Part shown: piece by piece, positions 11,984-22,740 of the stretch
How positions within the stretch are numbered: position 1 is the stretch's first letter
Layout of the letters: every line of letters starts with the position of its first letter
Assembly: GCA_027924585.1 (NCBI GenBank)
Contig: BSBM01000050.1
Location: 806,001-870,000 of the forward strand
DNA length: 64,000 bases
Direction of reading: 5' to 3'
Source: Larix kaempferi
Taxonomy: Eukaryota > Streptophyta > Pinopsida > Pinales > Pinaceae
Made by a program: the position numbers and the translations under genes
Notes under the pieces: generated by a model
Databases searched by the model: none
What the model was told of the DNA's origin: nothing
The model's input: the letters and a program-made list of their open reading frames with translations, nothing else

Positions 11984-12557
11984 CAGTGTTCCACGGGGAC
12001 GCGTCCCGCAGGGTACGGGATGTGTTTCTGCATTTCATGTGTCCCGGGGACGGCGAAACTCCATGCAAAACGTTTCTGGACGTTTTGCTTTGGGCGAAAC
12101 GCATGGTGAAACATTTCGGTCTGTGACGAAACTCGTTTCTCCTAAGGAAACTTGGGGGGGACTTCCTGGCGTCCTGCATGAAACTCCGAAACTCCGGCAA
12201 ACCTTCTGGGCGTCCCACATGAGTCTCCGAACCTCCAGCGAACCTTCTAAGCGTCCGGATAGTCATATATAATCATGATGAATCGTGTAATGTGTTTGCA
12301 TTATTAATTTATCAGATTTTGAATTACATTGCATGATTGCACAATGATGAATGCAGTATTTAGTAATTTACTAATTTGCATGGGATGAATAGTTATTGTT
12401 GGGATTTATATTTTTTATATTTTTAGAATTTTTATGACTCCGGCATCCCCCCGTCCCCCCTGAATTTTCCTAAAATTTGGGGGTGGTCTCCACACGTCCC
12501 GAATGTGCGTCTCCCCGCTCCCGCGTCTCGCCATCCCAGAACCTTCGGGGAACATTG
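11984..12557. mobile_element. Non-autonomous hAT element (MITE), 574 bp, with 8-bp target duplication
   Basis: The left end is CAGTGTTCCACGGGGACG and the right end, reverse-complemented, is CAATGTTCCCCGAAGG. It is flanked by ATTATATA at 11976-11983 and again at 12558-12565. An 8-bp duplication and CA(A/G)TG-type ends are diagnostic of the hAT superfamily. The interior is strikingly GC-rich against AT-rich flanks, with repeated GGGGACG and GAAAC motifs and no transposase. Its end sequence differs from anything I could identify around the hAT gene at 6.9-9.6 kb, so the mobilising partner is unknown. Confidence 0.88.
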
Positions 12558-12565
12558 ATTATATA

Positions 12566-14700
12566 TGAAGGTATCTAGACTTAATGCAATTCTGAAAATG
12601 GAAATTTCTGTATTAAATTAATTGCTGGAAATTGCAGAAATTTCAAGACAAATTCAAATTCAAATTCCAGAATGCAAAACTTTAAATTTGTCTAATTTAT
12701 GATCCAAAATGACGTTCCTAGACAAATATGAAATGCCAGAAAACGAAATTTCTGAGACAAATAAAATATAGAAATTTCAAAAATTTGAAGCAAAAATTTA
12801 CATATAATTTCCAAAATGCAAAAAAGATAGAAAAAGTGTTTTTTTTAATGGTAAGAGAAGTATACGTGTGCCTAAATGTTTCCTTGGGTTGATGGAGTCG
12901 ATCAATTTTCATGAAAGAGGGCAAAATTTCATCAATTTCCTAGGATTGATGGATTGCCTAAGTGCATGCTACAAAAATCGTATTTGGCTGAGAATTAAAG
13001 CATGAAAAATATGCAAAGAAATAACTTCTATAGAATGTCAATTTTAGAGTTAGTCCTAGGTGTGTTTGCCTAAATTTTCCTACATTTAGTTACCGCTAAG
13101 TCGTAAGAAACTAGAATAGAAGAAATTTGAAACAAACAAGAAGTACCTAGAGAGGGGATTTCACACCTAGATAGTCTCCACCATTGAAGTAATGTTCTCA
13201 CTTGAGTGGCCTTGGTTTAACTCCTTGCTTGCACATCAATAGTGTCAATATTCAACAATTATAACACACACAAGCCTCTCACATAACATGAAAAAATAAT
13301 TGCCCTCCAAAATTTGCACACAAGAAAATATTATTTCTCTAAATGTTCACTCTCTCAACCATTTTACAAGTAAGGGAAGCCTCTAACTTATATAGTTCTA
13401 GGCTTAACCACCTCACACTAAAACATATTGTAACATTGATCAAAATTGACATAACAAATTGGAAATAAAATAATACATGGATATGATTAGGTTTTGAATA
13501 ATGTTTTATCTCTCCACTTAAGAGCTCCAAGAGAGAGGGCACACCCCCTAGTAGTCAAATAGGACCATGTCAAGATGCATGAATACTCTCTCTCCAATGA
13601 GATCACTTCACAAGGGAATCTCGAAAATTTTGCAATGGATCTCCTCTAAGAGTAGGTTGAACTAGTTCATAGTCACTTTAAACCATAGTAACAATATTAA
13701 AGGACAAATACTATTTAGTACGAAAAAAAATAAGTAAAGAAAAAAACTAGTACAGCTAAAATGTGAAAATAGACATCTCAATAATACCAAAACATGCATT
13801 TTGAAAATTTTAGAAAATTTAAAGACATACATACCAGTTCAAAACTTTTAAAGTAACGTTCATTCTTTATTGTAAGCAACTTGACATATATCTCAAAATT
13901 GAAACATAATATATGATATAACAATATGAAAATAAAGTTTAACACGTATGTATGGGCTCGTGGGCTTGTGGCCTCAATGTGTGTGTGTGTGTGTTGATTA
14001 AGTAACATGTGTGATTCTAACATTCATTTAAAAGATTGCGTGGAACAATATTCACAAATTTGTTTGAAATTATTTGTAATGTTCCCTTTTTTACTATAGT
14101 GGAATTTACCGAGGATTGATGCCATATACACCTTCGGAGGATCTTTAGCATGGTTATTAGATCACCAGTAGATAAACAGGGGCCACCAAAGCTGAAGGCA
14201 ACCTACATGCATGACATCTGAGCCTTATTTCATGATGCATGCACCTGATTGAGTCTCCAGGCACCTGCATGCAAGTCAACTGCGAATTAGAAGGTAAAGT
14301 GACCTAATTAGGTCAAAAGTTAGGTTATTTGCCGCTGAGAGTTATCAAAAAGAGGTAAAGCGAATGGAGAAGCACACTTATTGATTATTGATTTGTGATC
14401 TCGATTTGGAGAGCTAAGCGAGCGAAGTTGGGGTTGAGGCTTGTACTTAGCTAATTGGTGTATTTCGGCAAGGAAATCTATCTGCCCTAGTTCATCATAA
14501 GGTTGGATCATCCAGATTCAGCATTGTTCTTCATCAGGTATTATCATCATTCAGTTTCAGCAGAGTTATCTTTTATATCATATCGTGGGCTTGCTCTCCC
14601 TTGCTTGGGCGCATTCTCCAGATAGTCTCCCATTCGTTTTACAGTCTATGGAGGGCAGAAGTGTTGCATGTTGCTTCTATTCTCCTCAGAGCATCATTAT
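12566..14700. other. Intron DNA without recognised genes
   Basis: AT-rich, with short ORFs only. It includes a (GT)n run near 13978-13993. 14080-14600 changes composition abruptly and begins TGTTCCCTTTTTT, possibly an uncharacterised LTR or the disrupted left flank of giant LTR A. Nothing further is supported. Confidence 0.4.
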
Positions 14701-17700
14701 TACCCTTCACCTGGAATGGGCTCGGAGAAAGATCAGTGCCTTGGGAAGTGGGCCAAATGGAGTCGGATGTCCACCAAATTACAGATTTGGAATGTTGAGG
14801 TATTGAGGTAGGTGGATCTAAAAGATTAGGGTCATCCAATGGCTGGATCTCAGTAGATTTGAGATTGAAGTATGCCACAAAGTGACCCAAGTGGGGCACA
14901 ACCCTCAAAATGAGGAATAGGGCCCACAAGGTCAAAATCACTAAAGTGACACACTAGGGGTAGGTTATTGAATGTGTAGATTCGAATCTCACCTACCCAG
15001 GTGCTAGATCCCTGCAAACTCACCTCTCCCAGGAAATGCGACCTCCCTTGGAGAGGCGGCTTTGCCTTGGAAAGTGGATCAAATGATGGCCAATCCTCAC
15101 CAAACTACAGATCCGAATTGTCGTGGATACTGTAGAGGTGGATTTTAAATTTTATACCCAAAAGCCAAGTGAATCTTACGAGATCTGAGAAAATGTAAAA
15201 TGAGGGTTTTGAAATAGTAAGGGTTTGAAGCATTTAGACAAATGGATAGATCATGGAAAGAGAAATTACCTTGAGATCATACCTGAGTGATGAGATGAGA
15301 TGCCTTGTTGTTGAGGAAGACTCCCACAGAGATCAAATGAGAAATTGTTGAGTTTGCTTGCCAGAATGATGCCCTAGCCCACAAGTGCGACCTCCTCTAC
15401 CTATCAAACCAAGGAAAGCAATTCAATCAGTGAGATTGAATATGGAGGAAATACAAGTAAAATGCAATGATAACATGAAATAGAAGGTCCTGGGACAATA
15501 ATACTCCCTGTTACCAACGAAGAGATCCAAAGAAGTAGGGAGGGTCCTCCCCTACCAATACGTCCTCAAACCAAATCGGCCTCCACTTGTAGATGCAAAA
15601 ACGTGGTACAAAAATATAGCAAGACAAAATCTCCAAGAACCCTATGCAAAGGAAGAATCAACGAACGAACTCCAAACGCATTCACCACAACACAACAGAT
15701 AGATGCAATAATAATTCTCTATTCCAATAATCCAGAGCCAAGAGTCCCTTTACAATGAGAAGCTCTCTCCTTTAAATAGGAGGGAGAGAGTCCACAATCT
15801 AACCACTTTTTGAATGAGTGGCTAAGATTAAAAGATCAAAAGCTCTAATCAATGGTTGAGATGAACTCAACAATACAATACATGGATCACTAATAAAATA
15901 ATACAATATGTGGACAAACTCACCCTAGAAGAGGGGATCCCACCAAATCATGATGACAAAATAATAGATCTAGCTTATGGTGGGTCCAAGGGATAATTTT
16001 AGACACCCTTGGTCAATCCCCATAGCACAATACCAATAAAATAATCATCAAAGTACCAAATCGTTCCTCTATGGACAAATCGTGAGCCTTGGGAGGCTCC
16101 AAAAATCATCAGAAAGTGCCATAAGTGATGGGTGTGGGTCCCGATGAAGCTGAAATTGCTAGAGAAGGTGTGGAAGACATCCCACTCATCATCACTGATC
16201 ATCCCATGCCATAACTTTGCCTCAGTAGCCCAAATCGAATTCCTTTGTAGCCATTTTTACCATTTCTGTACTGCCTCGGGAAGTGTGAAACTGCCCAAAA
16301 TGCCACCTGGAGTGCCTGGCTCCAAAAATAAAAATCACCAGTGTCTGGAAGGGGGGTAGTATGGTAATAACAAGTGGCTGGACCACCCCTTCCAAAAATA
16401 GCGCTCTAGGTGAACCAATGATATCTCTGCTCTGCTCTGACAGGGCCTCCGACAAGCCAAAACTGCACTAGGATAGCCAACTGAGGCTCAAATATCACTG
16501 TAACTGCCCGGAACTGAAAACAGACTGTCTCATTGGACTCAGCAGGTCCAAATCCATCTAAAATGTATACTCATACACCATATAGACCTCTGCATGGTCA
16601 AATATAAATGCTCATAATATCCGGCAGACCAAATAATAATAATTTGGAAAAGTGCCTAAAAGCACAAATCATCATCATAAGCCTGAAACCACTGCATAAG
16701 CCCACCATGGTGACCTGTATCAGACAATATATCATCTATCTGTAACATCTGGGGTCTACTACCTCAAGTCCTGTGGTTGACTTTTGGTCAAGCTGAGGTT
16801 TGACCAAGTCAACATGACCAAAATATAACTCAAACTGTCATCAAGTTGCTGCAAGGTGTCCAAGGTTAAAACATGCTTTACAATCCATTCAATTAGCAAT
16901 TATAACAAGAAGTAATCATTACTGGCGATCTAAGTCCAAATAAAATAAGTCATAATTATTATTTATTACTCAGACAAGACTTTCAAGGTCATACTCACTT
17001 CATAGTTGTGATCAATTTGCTAGTGAAGGGTGAAAGCTAAGGAATACATGGCTAGGTCTAAGGATGACTTACTGACTTAACATTGTGACACTTTGGAAAT
17101 GGGAAAGCGAATACACACCATAGCATATAGTGGACAAGCAACAACACAGGGAATGGCGGTGTCTCACAAATGGATAAGTTGTTCAAAGAGTGTTTGTTCA
17201 CCTTACACAGATGCGCACAATCCATAATACAAATGAGACCAGCAATCTTTTTGATATAGCATTTAAGTTCCATTGCTTTTTGGCCCTAGAGTTTCCATAG
17301 CCTTTGATCTATGTGTGTTTATAAACACATTGCATAGATTTACATTTATTTAGGCTTCTTGCTGCAGGTGTGTTTTTAAGGCACTTGTTTACCTGAGCAC
17401 TTCTAGGTGTGTCACAGACAACTTGTTTACCTAGGTATTTTACATTTCACAAAAGATATAACATTTGATATTTCATAGCCATTTTCATTTGGCTTGCCTT
17501 TCATTCATGTGTGTTGAGAAACACATTGCATGAATGGGCTTTTCATACAAGATACAACATTTCATTTCCATACTTTGCATTAATGGCAGTACTAAAAGTT
17601 TCAGGTTTAGCCAACAACATCTTTAGTGACTAGGGAGGCTTCTCAAGGAAATCCAACTCACCAAAGGTAAGTTTTGTCACCAACTCAGAGCCAAGACACA

Positions 17701-18368
17701 ATAAACAGGGAAGCTTATCCAATATAGAGGCTATAGTGGGGAAAAGGTCCTCCATGCCACTAGTCAAGTAGTAAGTCAAGGTAATGAACAAACTCGGTAA
17801 GTCATGGATGGATGAAGACAGTGAATAATGAAACCAACACTAGCAAGCCAATGTATGGCAGGAATGACCACCTCTATTCTCCCTAGGGAGGGTAAAACCA
17901 ATGAGTATAGGCCAAGAACTTCTAAGTCTGAGCAAGGACAAATATGATATATATATATAATACAACCAGGTCCACATATCTATATGATCGCCAGATCATG
18001 ATACTAAATGCTAAGACATGCCAAGAGGATGGACATAAAAGCAACATAACCACAACACCATAATATACCTGATGAGTCATATACCTAAATGTTCATCATC
18101 TGAACCATCATCTGTCCTCTGAAACTGCTACTGCAACTCTGGGCACTACTGACTGCTCTATATAAATGGCTAAATAGCTACATCGGTCATCTCTCTGAGT
18201 GTCCTGAAACTCGGTCATGGCATGGGGAATAAAACTGATGTCCAAAATCTAATAATGATCCATAGTAGATGCTCATCTCAGCAACTCAATGCAAGGGAAC
18301 TGGCTGAATAGTGTACTGGAATCAAAAAAATAATGTATGGTAGCCCTGCTACTATATATGTGATAACA
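14700..18368 (-). mobile_element. Giant LTR unit A (left end not resolved)
   Basis: Non-coding. Homology to units B and C is visible from about 14730 (GAAAGATCAGTGCC), through CCACAGAGATCAAATGA near 15315, and GGCGGTGTCTCACAAATGG near 17155, to the terminal TGTGATAACA ending at 18368. Read on the minus strand it starts TGTTATCACA and has a TATTTAAA box at 15778-15771 at a similar depth to that in C, so the minus strand is the transcribed one. The left end should lie near 14450 by comparison with B and C, but the similarity fades, so the unit is truncated or rearranged there. An internal duplication is visible between 14740-14815 and 15067-15145. Confidence 0.7.
17307..17535. repeat. Two 33-nt hairpins in the U3 of giant LTR A
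   Basis: 17307-17339: ATCTATG pairs with CATAGAT outside TGTGTTTA/TAAACACA. 17503-17535: ATTCATG pairs with CATGAAT outside TGTGTT/AACACA. Both keep the asymmetric TTG bulge and the same total length. Equivalent hairpins occur in B and C. Confidence 0.75.
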
Positions 18369-18717
18369 TGTCCAACAGAGGATATTGCTGATGATGATTT
18401 TCTAGCTGATGATAATCCAGCAGAGGATGTTCCAGCTGACAATGTTAATGATCCAGTAGAGGATGTTGTTGATGATGTTCCAGCAAAGGATGTTGTTGAT
18501 GATGATCCAGCAGAAGATGTTGCTGACGATGATATAGAGGATGCTGCTGATGGTGATATTCTAGCAGATGATGATGATGATGATGTTGATGAGGATGTTC
18601 CAGCAGATGATACCCCAGACATATGATGATCCAAAACTTCCTACGACATATAGAGATTCACAAGTCAGTTGTGGAACTATTGATGTTACCCACAGACTAC
18701 CTTCCTAGTTAAGAGGG
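18369..18717 (+). repeat. Copia 3' end with GAT-rich, Asp-coding repeat and polypurine tract
   Basis: Directly after giant LTR A lies a repeat of GATGATCCAGCAGAGGATGT-type units that is open on the plus strand to about 18626. It encodes an extremely acidic peptide rich in DD, PAEDV and VPADD motifs. The ATG of this ORF (18333) lies inside giant LTR A, so the open frame as it stands is a chimera. The segment ends in AAGAGGGAG at 18709-18717, the same polypurine tract seen before two other copia LTRs here, so I read it as the 3' untranslated region of a copia element whose 5' part is missing. Confidence 0.6.
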
Positions 18718-19249
18718 AGTGTTAAAGAAATGTAATTGCGGAAGATATTCTACTTGTACTTGTCTATTGTATTGTTGTATTCCTCCTTCGGGAGATGTCA
18801 TTGATGTAATTAATAATGTAAGAGTCATTTAAAGAGTCAATGTACACCCTAGGTCTTGTGTCGGCCTAGAAGAAGCCAGAAAAGATTATGATATTATGTA
18901 TTTAACAAGTCGACCCAATCAGTTAGGAGAAGTCGGCCCAGTTGGGGAAAAGTCACCCCAACGGAAGAATATAAATAGAGGAGTCTCTCGTTTGTATTCA
19001 CTCAACTCACTCTCATAATTCGCATAGGAGAGAGAGAGAGAAGTTCGCACAAGTGGAGGAGAAGCTGATTTTGTCTTGGGGTTTATCTTTGTACTTTGTG
19101 AATTCTATATTGAGGAAGATTTTGCCAGGGTTTTCTCCCTTGTGGTTTCCCCGGGAGAAATATTGTGTTCATTGTGTTTTTGTTGTGCTTGTATTTCTTT
19201 CAGTGATGGATTGTTTAATGTTATTATGCTAAACAAGTAAAAACTAACT
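18718..19249 (+). repeat. Copia family-1 LTR
   Basis: Starts TGTTAAAGAAATG straight after AAGAGGGAG and ends about 19249 at CTAACT, where the family end is CTAACA. It is homologous over its whole length to the solo LTR at 27647-28211 on the other strand, for example the shared GCGGAAGATATTCT and AAGTCGGCCC-type motifs. A TATA-like ATATAAATA lies near 18970. It is followed by copia RNase H sequence rather than a primer-binding site, so it is a 3' LTR inserted in an older copia. Confidence 0.75.
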
Positions 19250-19687
19250 CTAGCTAGTGAGCAGCTCCAAAGGGAGAGTATGATGCAAAGTTGCAGAAGT
19301 AATCTGTAGCAGAGATCCAGAGGGAATCTAGATTGCCATCTAGTATTATTAAGAGAACAGGAAGTCCATCTCAGTAGACTCACTTGATGAGACATGACAC
19401 TAATGGATGAGCAACAGTGTCCAGTAATACAGCTTGCAGTGGTATGCTCTAGTGCAGAGGGAGCGGAAGGTTCCAGCATAGAGGGAGCAGTTGCAGCATG
19501 TGGAGATCAAGTACCACTATATTAGAGACATGGTACAGAGAGTAGCAGTTCAGATCCTATATATTACGACTGATGATCAGATTGTCGACATTCTCACCAA
19601 GCCTCTTTCCAGAGTGAAGTTTGCATACTTCCGTGAAAGACTTGGAGTATTGAAGAATGCTTCCCTCAGTGAGAGGGAGTGCTATTA
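19250..19687 (+). pseudogene. Ty1/copia pol, RNase H C-terminal remnant
   Basis: The open block 19491-19684 encodes KYHYIRDMVQ...TTDDQIVDILTKPLS, the well-known C terminus of copia RNase H, and ends with TAG at 19686. Upstream to 19250 the same domain is recognisable only at nucleotide level, for example the segment matching REQE-LSRPT of the copia at 26.4 kb. Reverse transcriptase and integrase are absent, cut off by the family-1 LTR. This is the 3' end of a third copia family on the plus strand. Confidence 0.8.
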
Positions 19688-19951
19688 GTCCAGTTAGGAC
19701 AAGCAGTCCTGTGTAGACCGAGAAGAGCTCGGTCCAATTAGGACAGGCGGCCAAGTGTACACTGAGAAGAGCTCAATCTAGTTAAGACAGACGGTCCTAT
19801 GTAGACCAAGATGAGCTCAGTCCAGTAAGGACAGGCAGTCCTGTGTAGACCGAGATGAGCTCAGTCTAGTAAGGACAGGTGGTCCTGTGTAGACCGATAT
19901 GAGCTTAGTCTAGTGAGGACAGGCGGTTCTATGTAGACCGAGATGAGTTCT
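19688..19951 (+). repeat. Six 44-bp tandem repeats in a copia 3' untranslated region
   Basis: Units start at 19688, 19732, 19776, 19820, 19864 and 19908, each exactly 44 bp. The unit has two small inverted repeats, GTCC-agtaa-GGAC and GGTC-ctgtgta-GACC, and ends GATGAGCTCA. The array begins right behind the pol stop and stands before the polypurine tract at 20149. Units differ at several positions, so the array is not recent. Confidence 0.92.
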
Positions 19952-20148
19952 GTGTGAACTACTGTTCCTGTGAGGAACATTCCCCTATGTGGAGAGGACT
20001 CTTGTGTAGAGTTTACTTGGATCCCTGTGTGAGATGTTGTCCTGTATGGATTGTGTTGACCTTTCTTATGATGACGAGATGTACGAGTCTAGCTGTGACG
20101 ATCAGATGATGCTCAAATGTGTTCCAGCGTGATGATACCTCTCTAGCT

Positions 20149-20157
20149 AAGAGGGAG
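20149..20157 (+). promoter_or_regulatory. Copia polypurine tract
   Basis: AAGAGGGAG immediately precedes TGTTGTTGTAGC, the LTR start. The same tract stands before the LTR at 18718. Confidence 0.75.
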
Positions 20158-20630
20158 TGTTGTTGTAGCTACGTGAGGTATCCTCACTATCTAAAGCCGA
20201 CCTACAAAATAAATAAATAAAATGTATTTTTATATTTACAAAAGAGACAAGTCGGCCCCACAGAAAGCAATGGGTAAAACTGCCCCAAACAATGGGAAAC
20301 ACTACCCAGTAAAATGACAAGTCGGCCCAGTAAAGAAGACAGGTCGGCCCAGTTGGAAAAATCACTCAAAAGTACTGTATAAATCTCTAGGAGTCACCCT
20401 CCTGATTTGTGACACACCTCAAGCAAGTTTGCTCAAGCAAAAGGAGGACTGATTTTGGGTTGCAGAAGACTTTTGGAGCTGTTTTCTATGGCATCTATTC
20501 TTCTTATGATTTTTATCTTTACTGTACTGAATCTCTGAGTAAATAAAGTAAATAAAAGTTATATTAACCAAGTAAAAAGGGGACATGTCGGCCCCTAAAA
20601 TGTAGCACATGAACAGTAGAAATATAAACT
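20158..20630 (+). repeat. Copia family-3 3' LTR
   Basis: Begins TGTTGTTGTAGCTACG after the polypurine tract. It contains repeated GTCGGCCC motifs, a TATA-like TGTATAAAT near 20377 and AATAAA-like signals near 20545. The CA end and target duplication were not identified, so the right limit is approximate. Confidence 0.6.
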
Positions 20631-20639
20631 TGAACCTTA

Positions 20640-21370
20640 TTGTTTTCGAGAAGAAATTTCATGTGGATCTGAGGCAGAAAAGGGTTCGTAGGTCCTGCCC
20701 TAGCAGGAGGTTGGGGTTGAAGACAAGGAGTTAAGAAAAGGTCGAGGGTCTTCCCCAGGAAGGAGTATACTCCGACTGCAGATCAGACTTCTGTGGTAGA
20801 ATTTCGGACATCTTGGTGAGTACTTTAACAGAGTGCTTCAGAGGTATGTAAGATTTGTTTGACTGTTGCTGTCAAGAGTTTGCAAAAGAACAAGACTTAA
20901 AGTACACTGGCTTGGGAAGACAGTTTTAGGACTGTATATTGAAATGCAGAAATCAGACGGTGAACAGCAGAGAAAGACATCTGCATCCCTCATCTAAAGG
21001 GTGGCTGGGAGGTGCAAGGGAGGACAAGAGTCCTCAACAGGTTGGATCCTGTCCCAGAGTGTAGCAGCATCCTTCAGTAGCAGCTGGAAAATGAAGAGGT
21101 TGCAGCCTCTCCATCCAGTAGTAGCTGGATCATTTAATGGTGCAGTAGCACTGTAGCACCTTTCTTTCATTAAATGTAAACTTATATATCTATGAAAAGC
21201 TTTCAATAAATACTGGTGTACAAGTGCTATGTGTTAAACACTTTGAATGTGATTGACATGACTTGTTGTTAAAGGTTTTAAGTTGAAATTTAAAAAAGTA
21301 AAATTAGTAGTGCAGAACATTGATTCACCCCCCCTTCTCAGTGTTCTGGGTGTGTTCTACAAGGTAGAGG
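20640..21370 (+). repeat. Degenerate copia LTR-like sequence
   Basis: Contains GCAAGGGAGGACAAGAG and ends near 21360 with CACCCCCCC...CAGTGTTCTGGG...TGTTCTACAA, a C-run plus GTGTTC ending that I recognise from plant copia LTRs. A poly(A)-like AATAAATAC lies near 21206. No start, target duplication or primer-binding site could be fixed. Confidence 0.35.
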
Positions 21371-22187
21371 TTACTCTCACTTAGTTCATGTGAATCTATC
21401 CCTGAACTAGATGTGAGAAAGTGCCGCAAAAGAGGACTGACACCCCCTGCAGGTCTTGTAGATGGACTTAATATTCCCAAAACTTTGTACATGCAACTTT
21501 GGAAAAAAGGTAATATCTATTTCACTGGTTGATTATTTCTTTCACTTTGCTTCAATGCATTAATTGGTTAACATCAGGAATTACTCTCTCTTAATTGATT
21601 TCCTAACTCCATAACCCATAAAATTCAAGGCTCTGCAATCATGATTTATGATTTCCATCCTTAAAATCACTGATTTTCACATTCTTACATGCAGATCTGT
21701 CCTTTTTAAGTCAAATTATCATGCCCTAGAAGCAGATTTACATGTTTCCTAAGGCAGAAATCTGTCCCTAGGCATAAATCTGCAAATCTGATTGCTTTTT
21801 TTAATGTTTTACATGTCCGGAATTTCAATTTACTGCCAAAAATTAGTACAGTTTAGCAGCATTCCTGGGTGCTTAGGCCTCACAATTCACTCCTAGATAG
21901 CATCGGGACTTCCCTTTTGGGTAGCAAGCACTAACCCGAAGTGTAGAGAAGTTGCACAAGATGACAGTGTGCATTCTCTAGTTACCTTGCAACCCTTCCA
22001 GTTTCAAGCATCAACAGGACCTTGGGCATATCAATTGATATTGGACAATATGCCGTATTGATATTATGATATTTGAATTTTGTATTTTGATTGTGTTTTA
22101 CTAATTTCATATTTGATATTTATGCAGAAAACTAGTTCTATTTCAATGTTTCATCATTTATGTTTTTGATGATTTCTAAAAAAAAAC
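21371..22187. other. Unassigned intron DNA
   Basis: Low-complexity AT-rich sequence. No ORF, LTR boundary or RNA gene is recognised. Confidence 0.5.
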
Positions 22188-22191
22188 TAAT

Positions 22192-22222
<31 letters not shown>

Positions 22223-22740
22223 ATCTATCCATCTATAGATATAGATATATCTATCTATCTATAGATAGATAGATATATATCTATATAGATATATCTATAT
22301 ATATATATAGATATATCTATCTATCTATCTATAGATATAGATATATATAGATATATCTATCTATCTATATCTATAGATAGATAGATAGATATATCTATAT
22401 ATATATATAGATATATCTATATAGATATATATATCTATCTATAGATAGATATATCTATCTATCTATAGATAGATATATATATCTATATAGATATATATAG
22501 ATATCTATATATAGATATATCTATATATATATAGATATATCTATATATAGATATAGATATATCTATATCTATATATCTATATATCTATATATATATATAT
22601 ATATATCTATATCTATATATATATATATAGTTCTTGGAAAAACAAAATATGTATATATATATACCCATCTATATCTATATCTATATATATATATATATAT
22701 ATAGTTCTTGTAAAAACAAAATATGTATATATATATACCC
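22188..22740. repeat. TATC/GATA/TA simple-repeat array with a duplicated end
   Basis: About 440 bp of mixed TATAGA, TCTATA and TA units in both senses, so the array is largely self-complementary. At the right end a segment containing AGTTCTTG-AAAAACAAAATATG is present twice (about 22629 and 22703). Confidence 0.95.

Noticed and set aside
13978-13993. (GT)n run
   Set aside because: A short ordinary microsatellite, not worth separate treatment.
14537-14546. TATTATCATC as the left end of giant LTR A
   Set aside because: It resembles the TATTATCAC end of C, but the preceding five bases do not match TGTCC after the right end at 18368, and the next bases show no similarity to B or C.
18278-18634. 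Ser/Thr-rich 118-codon ORF on the minus strand
   Set aside because: It is the antisense shadow of the Asp-coding GAT repeat and spans the giant LTR boundary.
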